A stretch of 64,000 bases of DNA, taken from Alphaproteobacteria bacterium. Its GTDB lineage: Bacteria; Pseudomonadota; Alphaproteobacteria; Micavibrionales; Micavibrionaceae. The position numbers and the translations under genes are program-made. Below, in pieces: positions 16,452-26,600 of this stretch. The number at the start of each line of letters is the position of its first letter. The first letter of the stretch is position 1. The notes under the pieces are model-generated. The model was given only the letters and a program-made list of their open reading frames with translations, searched no databases and was not told where the DNA came from. The stretch spans positions 248,001 through 312,000 of the forward strand of contig JAFLCW010000001.1 in NCBI GenBank assembly GCA_017302165.1, in the 5' to 3' direction.

Positions 16452-17654
16452 CTAACTTTGGGCAGTTGGCGTGAGATAGCGTTCCACCAGCCGGGCAAAA
16501 TAACTGGCGCCGATAGGCAGAATATCATCGTTAAAATCATAACCCGGCGTATGAAGCCCGGCATTATGCGGGCTATCTGGATGGCTTGGAACGCCCTGTC
16601 CCAAAAAAACAAACGCCCCGGGGGACACCCGAAGCATCGCCCCAAAATCTTCGGCGCCCATGGTGGGTTCATAATCTGCCATAACGTTTTTGGCACCCAG
16701 AATATCAGACGCGGCAACGATTGCCTGCGCGACGCCCTCAGGTGAATTCACCGTGACGTCATAATCAAAAATATAATCACAGGTGGCCTGTGCGCCGAAG
16801 GCTTGGGCGGTATGACAAACAATTTGTTCGAGATGTTTTTTGATCAGTGGACGGAGGTCCTGACGGAAGGTGCGCACCGTGCCGGAAATATGCGCGGTAT
16901 CCGGGATAATATTGGATGCCCCTGTGCCCGCCCGGATATTGGTCATGCTGATAACGGCCTGATCCAGCGGATTGATATGTCGGCTGATGATGGCTTGAGA
17001 ACTCTGGATGATCTGCGCCGCGACAATAACAGGATCAATCGTTTTATGCGGAAGCGCGGCATGGCCGCCCTTGCCGGTAATGGTGATAGTAAATTCATCA
17101 GAGGATGCCATGAGCGCACCGGCACGTGTGCCCATTTTGCCGGCCTCAAGCCACGGCCAATTATGAAGGGCAAAGACGTAATCACAGGGGAAGCGGTCAA
17201 ATAAACCTTCTTTGATCAAGGTGACCGCCCCTGCCCCGGATTCTTCGGCGGGTTGAAAAATCAAATGAACGGTGCCGTTAAAATCCCGGCTTTTTTGTAA
17301 ATAATGGGCTGTGCCTAATAAAATCGCGGTATGTCCGTCATGCCCGCAGGCATGCATTTTTCCGGGATAACGTGACGCATGGGGCAAACCCGTTTGTTCC
17401 GTGATATCGAGCGCATCCATATCCGCGCGTAAACCCAGTGTTTTTCCAGATGTGTTGGTTTGACCTGTTATCGTGGCGACGATACCGGTTTTGGCAAGGT
17501 TGCGTTCAAAAGGAATGCCCCACATCGTCAATTTTTCAGTGATGAAATCAGAGGCAAAAACTTCCTGATATGATGTCTGGGGATATTGATGAAGTTCCCG
17601 CCGCCAGCGTTTCATGTCGTCCCGAAGATCATGGATATCGGGAATAATCCGCAT
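16452..17654 (-). CDS. M20 family amidohydrolase (HipO/amidase-like)
   Basis: 400-residue zinc peptidase-family hydrolase of N-acyl amino acids (hippurate hydrolase type). Metal ligands are in MHACGHDGHTA, QPAEESGAGA and, near the end, the His of HNAGLHTPGYDF. Also present are GLRADMDALDITE and MGAEDFGAML. Substrate cannot be told from sequence. Its ATG overlaps the lptE stop by one base, so the two are likely cotranscribed. Confidence 0.92.
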   Translation of the reverse strand: MRIIPDIHDLRDDMKRWRRELHQYPQTSYQEVFASDFITEKLTMWGIPFERNLAKTGIVATITGQTNTSGKTLGLRADMDALDITEQTGLPHASRYPGKMHACGHDGHTAILLGTAHYLQKSRDFNGTVHLIFQPAEESGAGAVTLIKEGLFDRFPCDYVFALHNWPWLEAGKMGTRAGALMASSDEFTITITGKGGHAALPHKTIDPVIVAAQIIQSSQAIISRHINPLDQAVISMTNIRAGTGASNIIPDTAHISGTVRTFRQDLRPLIKKHLEQIVCHTAQAFGAQATCDYIFDYDVTVNSPEGVAQAIVAASDILGAKNVMADYEPTMGAEDFGAMLRVSPGAFVFLGQGVPSHPDSPHNAGLHTPGYDFNDDILPIGASYFARLVERYLTPTAQS

Positions 17655-18175
17655 TATTGCCCCTGTGATAAAAACAAGGCGATATGGGTTTCAATTTGGC
17701 GCGCCAGATCATTTAACGCGGCCTTACGGGCATCATCTTCGGCGATGCGTGTGCTGAACTGACTTCCGATCACATCATAACTCGTCACAATTTTGATCTT
17801 GCGTTCCAGCACGGGTTTGAGTGTGCCAACGTCGGATAAAATCAAACGGGTCGAGAGCGTGAGTTGTCGGCGCGTGGCTTCGGAATCAATCGTGATGTCA
17901 AAATCACTTTTGCTTTGTTTGATTTCGTCGATGGTTAACGTATAGGCCGGTTGTGCGGGATATCCATTTTGATAAAAACGGTCGATCAGGGCATTGCGCA
18001 AAAACACGCCTTCGGCATTCGGAATGAGGTTAATATCAACCTGATCCAGCCCTTGGGTGACCGTTTTTTCTGCCGACGCCGTGGGCGCACCGCCATAAAG
18101 CGGCTCAAACCCGCATCCCGTCAGCAGGACGCAGGCCACCATCACCACAAAATAAGACATAAATTTCATTGACAT
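17654..18175 (-). CDS. lptE: LPS assembly lipoprotein LptE
   Basis: Outer-membrane lipoprotein partner of LptD in LPS transport. About 173 residues with a lipoprotein signal ending in LLTGCGFEPLYG, the hallmark of alphaproteobacterial LptE, followed by a lipoprotein-like sequence with VFLRNALIDRF. The frame runs back to 18307, but ATG 18175 (MSMKFMSYF) begins the signal peptide; ATG 18169 is equally possible. The usual neighbours leuS and holA are close but not adjacent. Confidence 0.88.
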   Translation of the reverse strand: MSMKFMSYFVVMVACVLLTGCGFEPLYGGAPTASAEKTVTQGLDQVDINLIPNAEGVFLRNALIDRFYQNGYPAQPAYTLTIDEIKQSKSDFDITIDSEATRRQLTLSTRLILSDVGTLKPVLERKIKIVTSYDVIGSQFSTRIAEDDARKAALNDLARQIETHIALFLSQGQ

Positions 18176-18239
18176 AACAATAATATTGGCGTTATTTACT
18201 AAGTTAAACCAATAAAAAGCATAAAGCAAAGAGGGTGTT

Positions 18240-19349
18240 GTGCCAAAGATCGGATTTTCATCGCCGGATACGCTGTGTGCTGTGTCGTTTAGAACGCCAC
18301 ACCTCAATGATACGTTAACACGCTGGCGTTTGGATCATCCTGTGATGATGGCCGAGAGCTGTGCTCGTCAGGTTTGGGTATGCACGCCAGAAATTGCGGC
18401 CTTTCTGCCTGATTTGCCTCGGGGCAATGCCTTTCAAAAAATGTCGGGACAGGCCGCGTATCATTTTTTGCTTCGTCTTTTGACGGGTATGGATAGCCAA
18501 AAAAAAAGGGAAACCAATATTAACGGGCAATTCTTTCAAGGATGGGAAAAATTTGTGTCTGACTATCCTGTCGCCTCGCGTGACTTGAGGCACGTGATCC
18601 AGGATTTAAAAACCGACGCCCGCCATGTCGGTAACATTGTTCTTTCTCAACATAAAGCGCGGCGTCATGAAATTGTCGCACGTGATTTATCGGGTCAATC
18701 AAAAGGTGAAACAGCGTTAATCATTGCTTCGGAAGGAAGATATGGCGGTGCGTCTATTTTTAGTCAAGGCATAGCGCAGGTTATTGGCAATAACCGCAAA
18801 GGGCGTGTTCGAGATATCGTCATTACACATCCCGAAAATAAAGCCATGCACACTCTTTATGATGAATTCAAAAAAATGGCTTTAGATGGAAAAATATCAT
18901 CGGGTGTAAGCTGTGTTCGTTTTGAGGATCTTTCGCTTGCCTTTGAAATATGTGACCGGGTTTATAGCGATTTGTGTATGGGAACGGATAAAGATCTCAA
19001 TAAATATATTATTGATACTTGGCGCCAAAGAGAGCGCAGAGATAATATAATCACGACATTGCGCGGAGATTCTCAAAAACAAGGTTTATCATCCGATCTT
19101 TGGATAACAGCAGACCTTGATAATTGGATATCTGCCGAAAAAATACGCGAAGAAATGACAGCAAGGGGTGCGTATAATCGCCATCTTGAACAAAGGGCAG
19201 AAGAGGTATTTGCGTTCTGTGCACAAACACGTGCCAGCGGAAAAGCAGTTTCTGAAAGAATGGTCAAGGATTTCATTCAAACGCTGGAAACCCAGGAGCA
19301 ATCTAGAATGATCTGTTCTTCTTCTGCGCCGCCCCAACTGTGTCCTTAA
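18240..19349 (+). CDS. Divergent glutamyl-tRNA reductase-like protein
   Basis: 369-residue protein with a GTG start after a GAGGGTGTT ribosome-binding site. Residues 75-100 ([20 protein letters not shown], then INGQ) resemble the GluTR signature HLFRVASGLDS...GE.QILGQ, and residues 155-215 could be a degraded NADP-binding domain. The reactive Cys of GluTR (in an STCNR-type motif) would correspond to VCTPE at Cys48, without the rest of the motif. Alphaproteobacteria normally make ALA by ALA synthase, so an active GluTR is not expected. I infer a repurposed or decaying paralogue. It lies between lptE and leuS, shares TTAA with the leuS stop and is fairly AT-rich. Confidence 0.55.
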   Translation: MPKIGFSSPDTLCAVSFRTPHLNDTLTRWRLDHPVMMAESCARQVWVCTPEIAAFLPDLPRGNAFQKMSGQAAYHFLLRLLTGMDSQKKRETNINGQFFQGWEKFVSDYPVASRDLRHVIQDLKTDARHVGNIVLSQHKARRHEIVARDLSGQSKGETALIIASEGRYGGASIFSQGIAQVIGNNRKGRVRDIVITHPENKAMHTLYDEFKKMALDGKISSGVSCVRFEDLSLAFEICDRVYSDLCMGTDKDLNKYIIDTWRQRERRDNIITTLRGDSQKQGLSSDLWITADLDNWISAEKIREEMTARGAYNRHLEQRAEEVFAFCAQTRASGKAVSERMVKDFIQTLETQEQSRMICSSSAPPQLCP

Positions 19350-21895
19350 CCCGCCACCACATTCACCACGCGTCCGGGAACCACGATCACTTTTTTAACC
19401 GATAAGCCTTCCAGCGATTTTTTGACATTATCATCTGAGAGTGCAATTTTCTCAGCTTCGGATTTATCAGCCGTTGCCGACAGCGTGATCGTCGCCCGAA
19501 GTTTGCCATTGACCTGAACGGCCAGCGTGATGGTATCGGCGACGAGCAACGCTGGATCAACGACAGGCCACGGCGTATCTGCCAGCAAGGTCGTATGTCC
19601 CAGTTCAGACCATAATTCTTCGGCAAGGTGCGGCACCATGGGTGCCAGTAATTGGATCAAGGTTTCATACCCTTCACGCAAGGCCCAGCGTTCGCTGTCG
19701 TCTTTTATATCCTTGATATCAACCAGCAGGTTGGACAGTTCGCGAATGCGGGCCACCGCCTTGTTCATATGAAAGGCGTCGATATCCTTGGCGACCAGAT
19801 CAATGGTTTTATGGGTTGCTCTGCGAATATTTTGTGCGCCTGCCGAAAAGTTCGCGGGTTTTTCTGAGGACATGCCTTGAAATAATTCTTTGGTATCGAT
19901 GACATGGCGATAGATTTTGTTGATGTAACGCCAGGCGCCTTCAATGCCGCTTTCGGTCCATTCCAAATCGCGCTCGGGTGGCGAATCGGACAAAATAAAA
20001 AGCCGCGCCGCATCTGCCCCATAGGTATCGATGATATCTTGAGGGTCGATCGTATTCTTTTTGGATTTCGACATCTTGGTGATGGATCCGATGGTGACGG
20101 GCGATCCATCGGATATTTTGGTGGCGCGAGATCCCTCAATCGTGACTTCGGTGGGGTACAACCATTTTCCGTCTGTGTCCTGAAACGTGGCGTGAGTAAC
20201 CATCCCTTGGGTGAATAGCCCGGCGAAGGGTTCATCCGGCACGTCATATCCGCAATCACGTAATGCCCGCGTAAAAAACCGGGAATATAAAAGATGCAAC
20301 ACCGCATGTTCCACCCCGCCGATATATTGATCAACAGGCATCCAGTATTTGGAAGCCGTGGACGAAAAACCCGTCTGGGTATTACGGGGATCCAGATATC
20401 TTAGGAAATACCAGCTTGATTCAAAAAATGTATCACACGTATCCGTTTCACGGATCGCCGGCTCACCTGTTTCCGGGCAGGTCGTATATTTCCAGGTGGG
20501 GTGACGATCTAGCGGGTTACCCGGTAAATCATAATTAATATCATGTGGCAGTTCGACCGGGAGTTGATCATCCGGTACAGGAATGATCGCGCCGTCGCGG
20601 ATACGGTGAACCAGTGGAATAGGGCATCCCCAATAACGCTGGCGGGAGACGCCCCAATCGCGCAAACGATATTTGGTGATCCCCTGCCCGATTTTTAAGG
20701 ATTCCAGTTTTTGAATGGCGGCGGTTTTGGCGGCGTCCGTGGTCAAGCCATTCAGCCATTCAGAATTAATAAGCGTCCCGTCTTCGGTGAAGGGTAAGTC
20801 CCCTGCCCCGTCAATCACCCGTATCATGGGTAATTGGTATTTCGTGGCAAAGGCAAAATCGCGTTCATCGTGCGCCGGGCACCCGAAAATGGCACCTGTG
20901 CCGTAATCCATTAAAATAAAATTCGCCAGATAGACGGGTAATTCTTTGCCAGCAATAAACGGGTGTGCCACTTTATGGCCGGTGTCAAACCCGATTTTTT
21001 CGGCTTGTTCGATGGCGGCTTCTGAGGTGCCGTTGGCTTGGCATTGTTTAATGAAATCATCAAACCCGGCCTTGCCCGCACACAGGGTTTTGGCCATGGG
21101 GTGATCTGCCGCAAGCGCCACAAACGACGCCCCGAATAAGGTATCGGGCCGCGTTGTGTACACGGCGATCTGACCTGATGTTGTGGTCAAATCAAAATTA
21201 AATTGAGCGCCTTGTGATTTGCCGATCCAGTTTTCCTGCATGACGCGGACTTTTTCCGGCCAGCGTTCGAGTGTTTGAATACCGGCCAGTAATTCATCGG
21301 CGTATGCCGTGATTTTTAAAAACCACTGATAGAGTTTGCGGCGTTCAACGGGCGCACCTGAACGCCAGCCCTTGCCATCCACCACCTGTTCATTGGCCAG
21401 AACCGTATTTTCAACAGGGTCCCAGTTCACCATGGATTCTTTACGGTACGCCAGTCCCTTTTTATAAAACTCGAGGAACATTTTTTGTTCATGCTTATAA
21501 TATTGGGGGTGACAGGTGGCGACTTCGCGGCTCCAGTCAATCGCCAGACCCATGGATAAAAGCTGGGCTTTCATATCCTTGATGTTGGCATACGTCCAGT
21601 CGGCGGGATGTGTGCCACGTTCCATAGCCGCATTTTCTGCCGGCAGACCCAGCGCATCCCACCCCATGGGGTTGAGCACGTTAAACCCGATCGCTTTTTT
21701 ATAACGGGCGACAACATCCGACAGGGTATAATTGCGCACATGCCCCACATGTATTCGCCCCGATGGATACGGAAGCATGGCGAGCACATAACATTTAGGT
21801 TTGGTGGTATCTTCCGTCACCTCAAATGATTTGCGATCCTGCCAGACCTTCTGCCATTTTTTTTCAGTTTCTTTAATATGATAACGTTCGCTCAT
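19346..21895 (-). CDS. leuS: Leucyl-tRNA synthetase
   Basis: Charges tRNA-Leu. 849 residues, full length. The HIGH motif is in [19 protein letters not shown] (about 42-60), the CP1 editing domain contains the [19 protein letters not shown] stretch, and [15 protein letters not shown] is the KMSKS loop. Zinc-region and C-terminal anticodon-binding parts are intact. The ATG at 21895 gives the standard [15 protein letters not shown] start. Confidence 0.98.
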   Translation of the reverse strand: MSERYHIKETEKKWQKVWQDRKSFEVTEDTTKPKCYVLAMLPYPSGRIHVGHVRNYTLSDVVARYKKAIGFNVLNPMGWDALGLPAENAAMERGTHPADWTYANIKDMKAQLLSMGLAIDWSREVATCHPQYYKHEQKMFLEFYKKGLAYRKESMVNWDPVENTVLANEQVVDGKGWRSGAPVERRKLYQWFLKITAYADELLAGIQTLERWPEKVRVMQENWIGKSQGAQFNFDLTTTSGQIAVYTTRPDTLFGASFVALAADHPMAKTLCAGKAGFDDFIKQCQANGTSEAAIEQAEKIGFDTGHKVAHPFIAGKELPVYLANFILMDYGTGAIFGCPAHDERDFAFATKYQLPMIRVIDGAGDLPFTEDGTLINSEWLNGLTTDAAKTAAIQKLESLKIGQGITKYRLRDWGVSRQRYWGCPIPLVHRIRDGAIIPVPDDQLPVELPHDINYDLPGNPLDRHPTWKYTTCPETGEPAIRETDTCDTFFESSWYFLRYLDPRNTQTGFSSTASKYWMPVDQYIGGVEHAVLHLLYSRFFTRALRDCGYDVPDEPFAGLFTQGMVTHATFQDTDGKWLYPTEVTIEGSRATKISDGSPVTIGSITKMSKSKKNTIDPQDIIDTYGADAARLFILSDSPPERDLEWTESGIEGAWRYINKIYRHVIDTKELFQGMSSEKPANFSAGAQNIRRATHKTIDLVAKDIDAFHMNKAVARIRELSNLLVDIKDIKDDSERWALREGYETLIQLLAPMVPHLAEELWSELGHTTLLADTPWPVVDPALLVADTITLAVQVNGKLRATITLSATADKSEAEKIALSDDNVKKSLEGLSVKKVIVVPGRVVNVVAG

Positions 21896-21924
21896 GGTTT
21901 TATTCCATCATAAGGGCGCAGAAA

Positions 21925-21952
21925 TTTTATAAGGACGCATAAAGATGCGTCC
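21925..21952 (-). terminator. Hairpin between the lipoprotein gene and leuS
   Basis: GGACGCAT / ATGCGTCC (21933-21940 and 21945-21952), an 8-bp perfect stem with a 4-base loop, followed on the minus strand by TTATAAAATTT. It may be a weak terminator or an attenuator before leuS. Confidence 0.45.
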
Positions 21953-21968
21953 GTCAGATATTTAAAGA

Positions 21969-22520
21969 TTATTCATCGTTCAGTTCAGCCACACGAATTT
22001 GCCGTGCCCGGGTCAGGATGGCATCCACCATTTGATCCTCGGTACTCTTGGCGACGTCGGCATCTTTCCAAGCACCGCCTTTTCTGCTGATCTGACGGAA
22101 AACCTTGACCTTGACCCCGCTGGAGCGGAGCTGACGATCTTGAATGAAAATATTGACCTTAAACCGTTCATCCGGTTTTTCAGGCGCGGAATACCAATCG
22201 GTGATGATAACGCCGCCAAACGGATCAGCACTGGCCAGCGGCATGAAGGACACGGTGTCCAGCGAGGCGCGCCATAAGTAGGAATTTACACCAATGCCCG
22301 AACTGCCATCTTCTTTTTCTGAATCCTTGCCGCCAAAAATCTGCCAGCCGCCTTCGCCGAAAATGCTTTCCCGTTCGCCATAGATATCTCCGCCCGTGGT
22401 GGTGCGGTCTGCGCCTGACGGATATTTGGCCTCTCCCCCGATATCAGGCACGCTGGAACATCCGCCCAGAATGCCGACATATATAAGAAGAAGGAAAAAG
22501 CCAACGGTATTATTTTTCAT
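21969..22520 (-). CDS. DUF3576-type lipoprotein
   Basis: 183 residues with a lipoprotein signal peptide (FFLLLIYVGILGGCSSVPD, lipidated Cys at about 21). The rest has the GIGVNSYLWRASLDTVSFMPLASADPFGG region I associate with DUF3576 proteins, found upstream of leuS in many alphaproteobacteria. Probably periplasmic-facing; function unknown. It ends with charged residues. Cotranscription with leuS is plausible. Confidence 0.88.
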   Translation of the reverse strand: MKNNTVGFFLLLIYVGILGGCSSVPDIGGEAKYPSGADRTTTGGDIYGERESIFGEGGWQIFGGKDSEKEDGSSGIGVNSYLWRASLDTVSFMPLASADPFGGVIITDWYSAPEKPDERFKVNIFIQDRQLRSSGVKVKVFRQISRKGGAWKDADVAKSTEDQMVDAILTRARQIRVAELNDE

Positions 22521-22532
22521 AATATAAAGTCC

Positions 22533-22557
22533 CTATTCAAGTTGCTCTTTTGAATAG
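22533..22557. repeat. Inverted repeat in the lipoprotein-porin intergenic region
   Basis: CTATTCAA (22533-22540) and TTGAATAG (22550-22557), 8-bp perfect arms with a 9-base spacer, in a 286-base divergent intergenic region. It could be an operator for the lipoprotein gene or the porin. The rest of the region has TATAAT-like boxes near 22610 and 22730 but no convincing paired -35 element and no gene I can support. Confidence 0.4.
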
Positions 22558-22806
22558 CATGTGGCACAACGGGTCTCAAGCGGTTCTCTGCGATTTTATA
22601 CTATATGTATAATTCTGTATAGGTGATATCCGACGCGCCCAAGCCGCTTCCGCCTGTTGCAAAAAAGCCACGTCCGGCAAAAAAAACGCCTTTCCCTGAT
22701 CTCTCTACGTTGAAAACGACCCCGACCCATGGCTTTTATAATTCCATCATTCGGGGTTCTCCCGTTTGTGTTCACTTAAATATCTTCAATTGGAGGAAGA
22801 TTAAAA

Positions 22807-23943
22807 ATGAAAACACTTTTGCTTAGCACTGTAGCGGCTGGCGTTGTTTTCGCTGCGGCTCCGGCCATGGCGCAAATCGATGTTACCGTAGGCGGTCACA
22901 CGAAAAACTACGTGGGTTGGATGGATCAAGATGAAGCGACAGGCGCTGGAAACGAAGTCACAAGCTTCGACATGCTCCGCGAATCTGAAATCCACTTCAA
23001 TGCCGAAGGTACAGCCGACAATGGTCTGACCTACGGTTTCCATGTGGAAACAGAAATGGACGCAGGCGATGATGCCAACACGGTAGAAGAGTCCTACCTG
23101 TACTTGGCTTCGAACCTCGGCCGCGTGAACCTCGGTTCCGAAGATGGCGCGAACTACCTGTTGCAGGTTGCCGCTCCTTCAGCTGATTCCAACATCGATG
23201 GTATCCGTTCCTACATTCAGCCTGTGAACTACGCTGTCGTTTCGGCGAACGGCGCGTTCACAACATACCTGAACGGTCTGGGTCCAGTTGATGGTTTCGA
23301 CTATGACAACGACATCACAGGCGTTGATGAAAAAATCACCTACCTGTCACCTGTCTGGAATGGTTTCCAGTTCGGTTTGTCCTACACACCAGAAGTTGGC
23401 GATGCTAACTCCGCTAACGGTTTGGCAGGTTTCAACCTGAACGAAACAGACAACGACCTCGAAGAAGCCTATGAAGCTGCTGTTCGTTACGAAGGTAACT
23501 TCAACAACATCGGTTTCGCTGTTGGCGCAGGTTACACTCATGCTGACCGTACAGAAACAACTGTACCGGCCGCTTTGGATGACCTCGAAGAGTGGAACGT
23601 TGGTGCAGACTTTGACATCGGCGCGTTCGGCGTTGGTGCAGTTTACACAACAAACAACAACGGTACCGTAGCTGGCGACAGCGATGATACGATTGTTGTT
23701 GGCGTTGACTACACAACAGGTCCTTTCCAACTGGGCGCTTCTTACTACACCCGCGATGACGAAAACGGTCTCGCCACAGGTGAGTTCGAAACAGATCGTT
23801 ACTCAGCTGGCGTAACCTACACAGCCGCTCCTGGCCTCAGCTTCCGTGGTTCTATCAACCACATCGAGCATGAGTCACCAACAGCTGGCGTGGGCGATGT
23901 TGAAGCAACATCCCTGCTCGGCGGTGTTCAGTTGAACTTCTAA
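22807..23943 (+). CDS. Outer membrane porin (general, 16-strand type), highly expressed copy
   Basis: 378 residues. Cleavable signal MKTLLLSTVAAGVVFAAAPA then MA-QIDVTVGGHTKNYVG; alternating beta-strand pattern, acidic composition, and a C-terminal GGVQLNF ending in the aromatic needed for BAM recognition. TTGGAGGAAGATTAAAA precedes the ATG (strong ribosome-binding site). Codons are strikingly uniform (ggt, aac, gaa, ttc), a mark of very high expression. A strong terminator follows. The next gene is a paralogue of similar length. Confidence 0.93.
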   Translation: MKTLLLSTVAAGVVFAAAPAMAQIDVTVGGHTKNYVGWMDQDEATGAGNEVTSFDMLRESEIHFNAEGTADNGLTYGFHVETEMDAGDDANTVEESYLYLASNLGRVNLGSEDGANYLLQVAAPSADSNIDGIRSYIQPVNYAVVSANGAFTTYLNGLGPVDGFDYDNDITGVDEKITYLSPVWNGFQFGLSYTPEVGDANSANGLAGFNLNETDNDLEEAYEAAVRYEGNFNNIGFAVGAGYTHADRTETTVPAALDDLEEWNVGADFDIGAFGVGAVYTTNNNGTVAGDSDDTIVVGVDYTTGPFQLGASYYTRDDENGLATGEFETDRYSAGVTYTAAPGLSFRGSINHIEHESPTAGVGDVEATSLLGGVQLNF

Positions 23944-23967
23944 TCCTGAATTCAGGATCGTATTTGG

Positions 23968-23999
23968 AAAGGGGCACCATCGTGTGCCCCTTTTCTTTT
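23968..23999 (+). terminator. Rho-independent terminator after the first porin
   Basis: Stem AAAGGGGCAC / GTGCCCCTTT (23968-23977 and 23984-23993) with a 6-base loop and a T-rich tail. It isolates the highly expressed porin from its paralogue downstream. Confidence 0.85.
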
Positions 24000-24059
24000 G
24001 GATTTTCCTGATTTAGAATCAGGCTCATAAAATTGATACAGCCATAGGAAACCACATAA

Positions 24060-25187
24060 ATGAAACAAGGTATCACTCTTTTTGTCTTTGGGCTTTTGAT
24101 CGCATCCCCCGCGCTCGCACAGATCGATATCTCGGTTGGTGGCCATACCCGTAATTATGTGGGCTTGCTGGATCAAGATGAAGCCACAGGCGCGGCAAAT
24201 GAGGTGACGTCGTTTGATATGCTTCGCGAGTCAGAGATTTATATTAATGCCGAAGGCAAAGCCGATAACGGACTGACCTATGGGTTTCATGTAGAAACGG
24301 AAATGGATGCCGGGGATGATGCCAACACCGTGGACGAATCCTATATTTACTTCTCGTCTTCGCTGGGCAAAATCAATATCGGGTCAGAGGACGGGGCACA
24401 GGAAATGCTTCAGGTGGCCGCGCCTTCTGCGGATAACAATGTGGATGGCATGGAAATGCAGGTACATCCGGTGAATTACGATGTTATCACGCCCGCGGGT
24501 GCCTTGCGCTCCTACCTTCAAGTGTTCAGCACCACGTTCGACTATGAGAATAATGCCACAGGCAAAAATGAAAAAATTACCTATATCACCCCCCAATGGG
24601 AAGGGTTGCAAGTGGCCGCGTCATGGACGCCCAGTATGCGAGACGCAAATTCGTTAAGCGGTCTGGCTGGATTTAACCGCGAAAACCAAAGCGGGTTTCA
24701 AGATCAAGCCTATGAAGTGGGTGCCCGTTACGAAAGATCGTTCAATGGCATTGGCCTTACGACCGGGGCAGGTTATACGCATATCTCAGGTAACCGAAGC
24801 GGCACGTTTTCAAGTGAGTATCATGAATGGAATGTGGGGTTAGACCTTGATATCGGTGCTTTTGGCGTCGGGGTTGCCTATACCGAAGACAATAACCGTT
24901 CCGTGGAAGACAGCGAAGATCAAAAAGTTGTGGTGGGGGTTGACTACACCGTGGGTGATTATAAATTCGGCGCGTCTTATCACAACCGTCAGGATAATAA
25001 CCGCAACCAGTTTCCGGGCACGGGCGATGTTGAAACAGATCGATACGCTGTGGGGTTAACCTATACGATGGTGAAGGGATTAACGTTTCGAGGCACCCTC
25101 AACCATATCGAACATGATGTGACGCTGGCGGGGCAATCGGATGTTTCGGCGACCTATGCGCTGGGCGGGATTCAGCTTAATTTTTAA
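24060..25187 (+). CDS. Outer membrane porin paralogue
   Basis: 375 residues, clearly homologous to the preceding porin along its length: shared signal-adjacent QIDxSVGGHTRNYVG, DQDEATGAANEVTSFDMLRE and a C-terminal GGIQLNF. AGGAAA lies upstream of the ATG. Unlike the first copy its codon use is mixed, so it is probably expressed less or under other conditions. The most different stretches are in the middle, where external loops and the pore eyelet would lie. Confidence 0.92.
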   Translation: MKQGITLFVFGLLIASPALAQIDISVGGHTRNYVGLLDQDEATGAANEVTSFDMLRESEIYINAEGKADNGLTYGFHVETEMDAGDDANTVDESYIYFSSSLGKINIGSEDGAQEMLQVAAPSADNNVDGMEMQVHPVNYDVITPAGALRSYLQVFSTTFDYENNATGKNEKITYITPQWEGLQVAASWTPSMRDANSLSGLAGFNRENQSGFQDQAYEVGARYERSFNGIGLTTGAGYTHISGNRSGTFSSEYHEWNVGLDLDIGAFGVGVAYTEDNNRSVEDSEDQKVVVGVDYTVGDYKFGASYHNRQDNNRNQFPGTGDVETDRYAVGLTYTMVKGLTFRGTLNHIEHDVTLAGQSDVSATYALGGIQLNF

Positions 25188-25213
25188 GCCGACTTTTGTG
25201 ATATAGTTTTGCA

Positions 25214-25879
25214 ATGTCACAAATAGCCGAAAATTTCAGCCATATAAAAACAGGCATGCTGAAAGCGGCTTTGCAAGCGGGACGTTTACCTCAAGACGTC
25301 ACACTTGTCGCCGTCAGTAAAAAACAGCCAACGGATAAAATTTACGACGCGTTAAACACAGGTCATCGTGTGTTTGGTGAAAACCGGGTTCAAGATGCGA
25401 TGACCGTTTGGTCGCCGATTAAAAAGACATATCCGGATATACAGCTACATTTGATTGGATCTTTGCAGACCAACAAAGTGAAAGAAGCTGTTTCATTTTT
25501 TGATGTCATTGAAACACTTGACCGGGAAAAACTGGTGGATGCACTGGCCGATGAAATGCGCCGGCAGAATAAAAATATCCCGTGTTTCATTCAGGTGAAT
25601 ACAGGTGAGGAGCCCCAAAAATCTGGCGTGAGTCCCGCAGGTCTGCCGGGTTTGATTGCCTATGCCCGGCAGGAGGGATTAACGATACAGGGGTTGATGT
25701 GTATCCCCCCGGAACAGGAACCCTCAGGGCTTTATTTCGCTTTTTTGTCCAAATTGGCCGCGCAACACGGGCTGGCGTCTTTAAGCATGGGGATGAGTGG
25801 TGATTTTGAAAAAGCCATTGCGCTGGGGGCAACACATATTCGTGTGGGGACAGCCCTATTTGGGGTGCGGACGTCTTAA
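25214..25879 (+). CDS. YggS family pyridoxal-phosphate homeostasis protein
   Basis: 221 residues, PLP-binding TIM-barrel protein (PROSC/YggS) that buffers free PLP and amino-acid pools. VAVSKKQPTDKIYDAL holds the PLP lysine; HRVFGENRVQDA, HLIGSLQTNKVKEA and SMGMSGDFEKAIALGATHIRVG (the first part binds phosphate) are conserved. It begins 26 bases after the second porin. Its stop shares TTAA with the convergent gene. Confidence 0.94.
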   Translation: MSQIAENFSHIKTGMLKAALQAGRLPQDVTLVAVSKKQPTDKIYDALNTGHRVFGENRVQDAMTVWSPIKKTYPDIQLHLIGSLQTNKVKEAVSFFDVIETLDREKLVDALADEMRRQNKNIPCFIQVNTGEEPQKSGVSPAGLPGLIAYARQEGLTIQGLMCIPPEQEPSGLYFAFLSKLAAQHGLASLSMGMSGDFEKAIALGATHIRVGTALFGVRTS

Positions 25880-26445
25880 TTAAAACTATCGACCACAACG
25901 CCTAAAACATTTCCGGCAATATCCTTGCCGGTCGTTTCCTGCACCATGGCGTTGATGGTGCCGGCCACAGCGCCTACGGGTCCGCCATATAAGGCCCCCC
26001 CCACAATTTGGCCAATCGCACCGATATGATCGCCCGTGATACTTCGGTAAGCCATGTTAATGAGCGGGATATGCTGAAGCGGGTTCACCACATCAATGAC
26101 ATCATCAAATGTCCACGCCGTGGGGGTTTCCGTGACCGACGGTGACAAGGCAGACAGGCTGGTTTGTTCCTGATCGGGGAGGGTCTCCCGTAACGCTTGT
26201 TCGAACGAATATCCTTTTGATGCCGGCAGGGTGTCGGTTGTCATCGCGCGGGAGAGATTTCGGGCGATGGTGGCTTTTTGAATTTCCTGGGTTTCTGACC
26301 CGTGATGGAGCAGGGCATTCACATCCAGACGGCCTGCCGGGGTCATAGACCCCGTTTTTTTCCATGCCTGAACACTGTGGGGCGTTTTTTGCCCGGTCAT
26401 GACCGTCCGGGATTCGGAAATACGATATGTGTCATCAAGGGGCAT
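25876..26445 (-). CDS. Hypothetical protein with C-terminal glycine-zipper region
   Basis: 189 residues. N-terminal half is polar and low in motifs. The C-terminal part (VIDVVNPLQHIPLINMAYRS and GGALYGGPVGAVAGTINAMV) is hydrophobic and Gly-rich, resembling a conserved but uncharacterised alphaproteobacterial membrane-associated domain. I cannot assign a function. Confidence 0.7.
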   Translation of the reverse strand: MPLDDTYRISESRTVMTGQKTPHSVQAWKKTGSMTPAGRLDVNALLHHGSETQEIQKATIARNLSRAMTTDTLPASKGYSFEQALRETLPDQEQTSLSALSPSVTETPTAWTFDDVIDVVNPLQHIPLINMAYRSITGDHIGAIGQIVGGALYGGPVGAVAGTINAMVQETTGKDIAGNVLGVVVDSFN

Positions 26446-26600
26446 GGTTTTCCACTCAATTTCTTGGCTACCCTGTGAATTTGCAAGTCCCGTGCCAGCC
26501 CTAACAAGGCGTTTAGATTGACTAAAACGGCCTCTTGTGCCCTATTGATCAATAGGTTAGAGGATATCATAACGTACATTCACCCCAGCCGGAACCTGTC

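Noticed and set aside
22623..22826. 67-codon plus-strand frame overlapping the first porin start
   Set aside because: Poor composition, no ribosome-binding site and overlap with the strong porin ribosome-binding site and start.
23347..23730. 127-codon antisense frame inside the first porin
   Set aside because: Arises from the highly uniform codon use of the porin; Val/Cys-rich and without any start signal.
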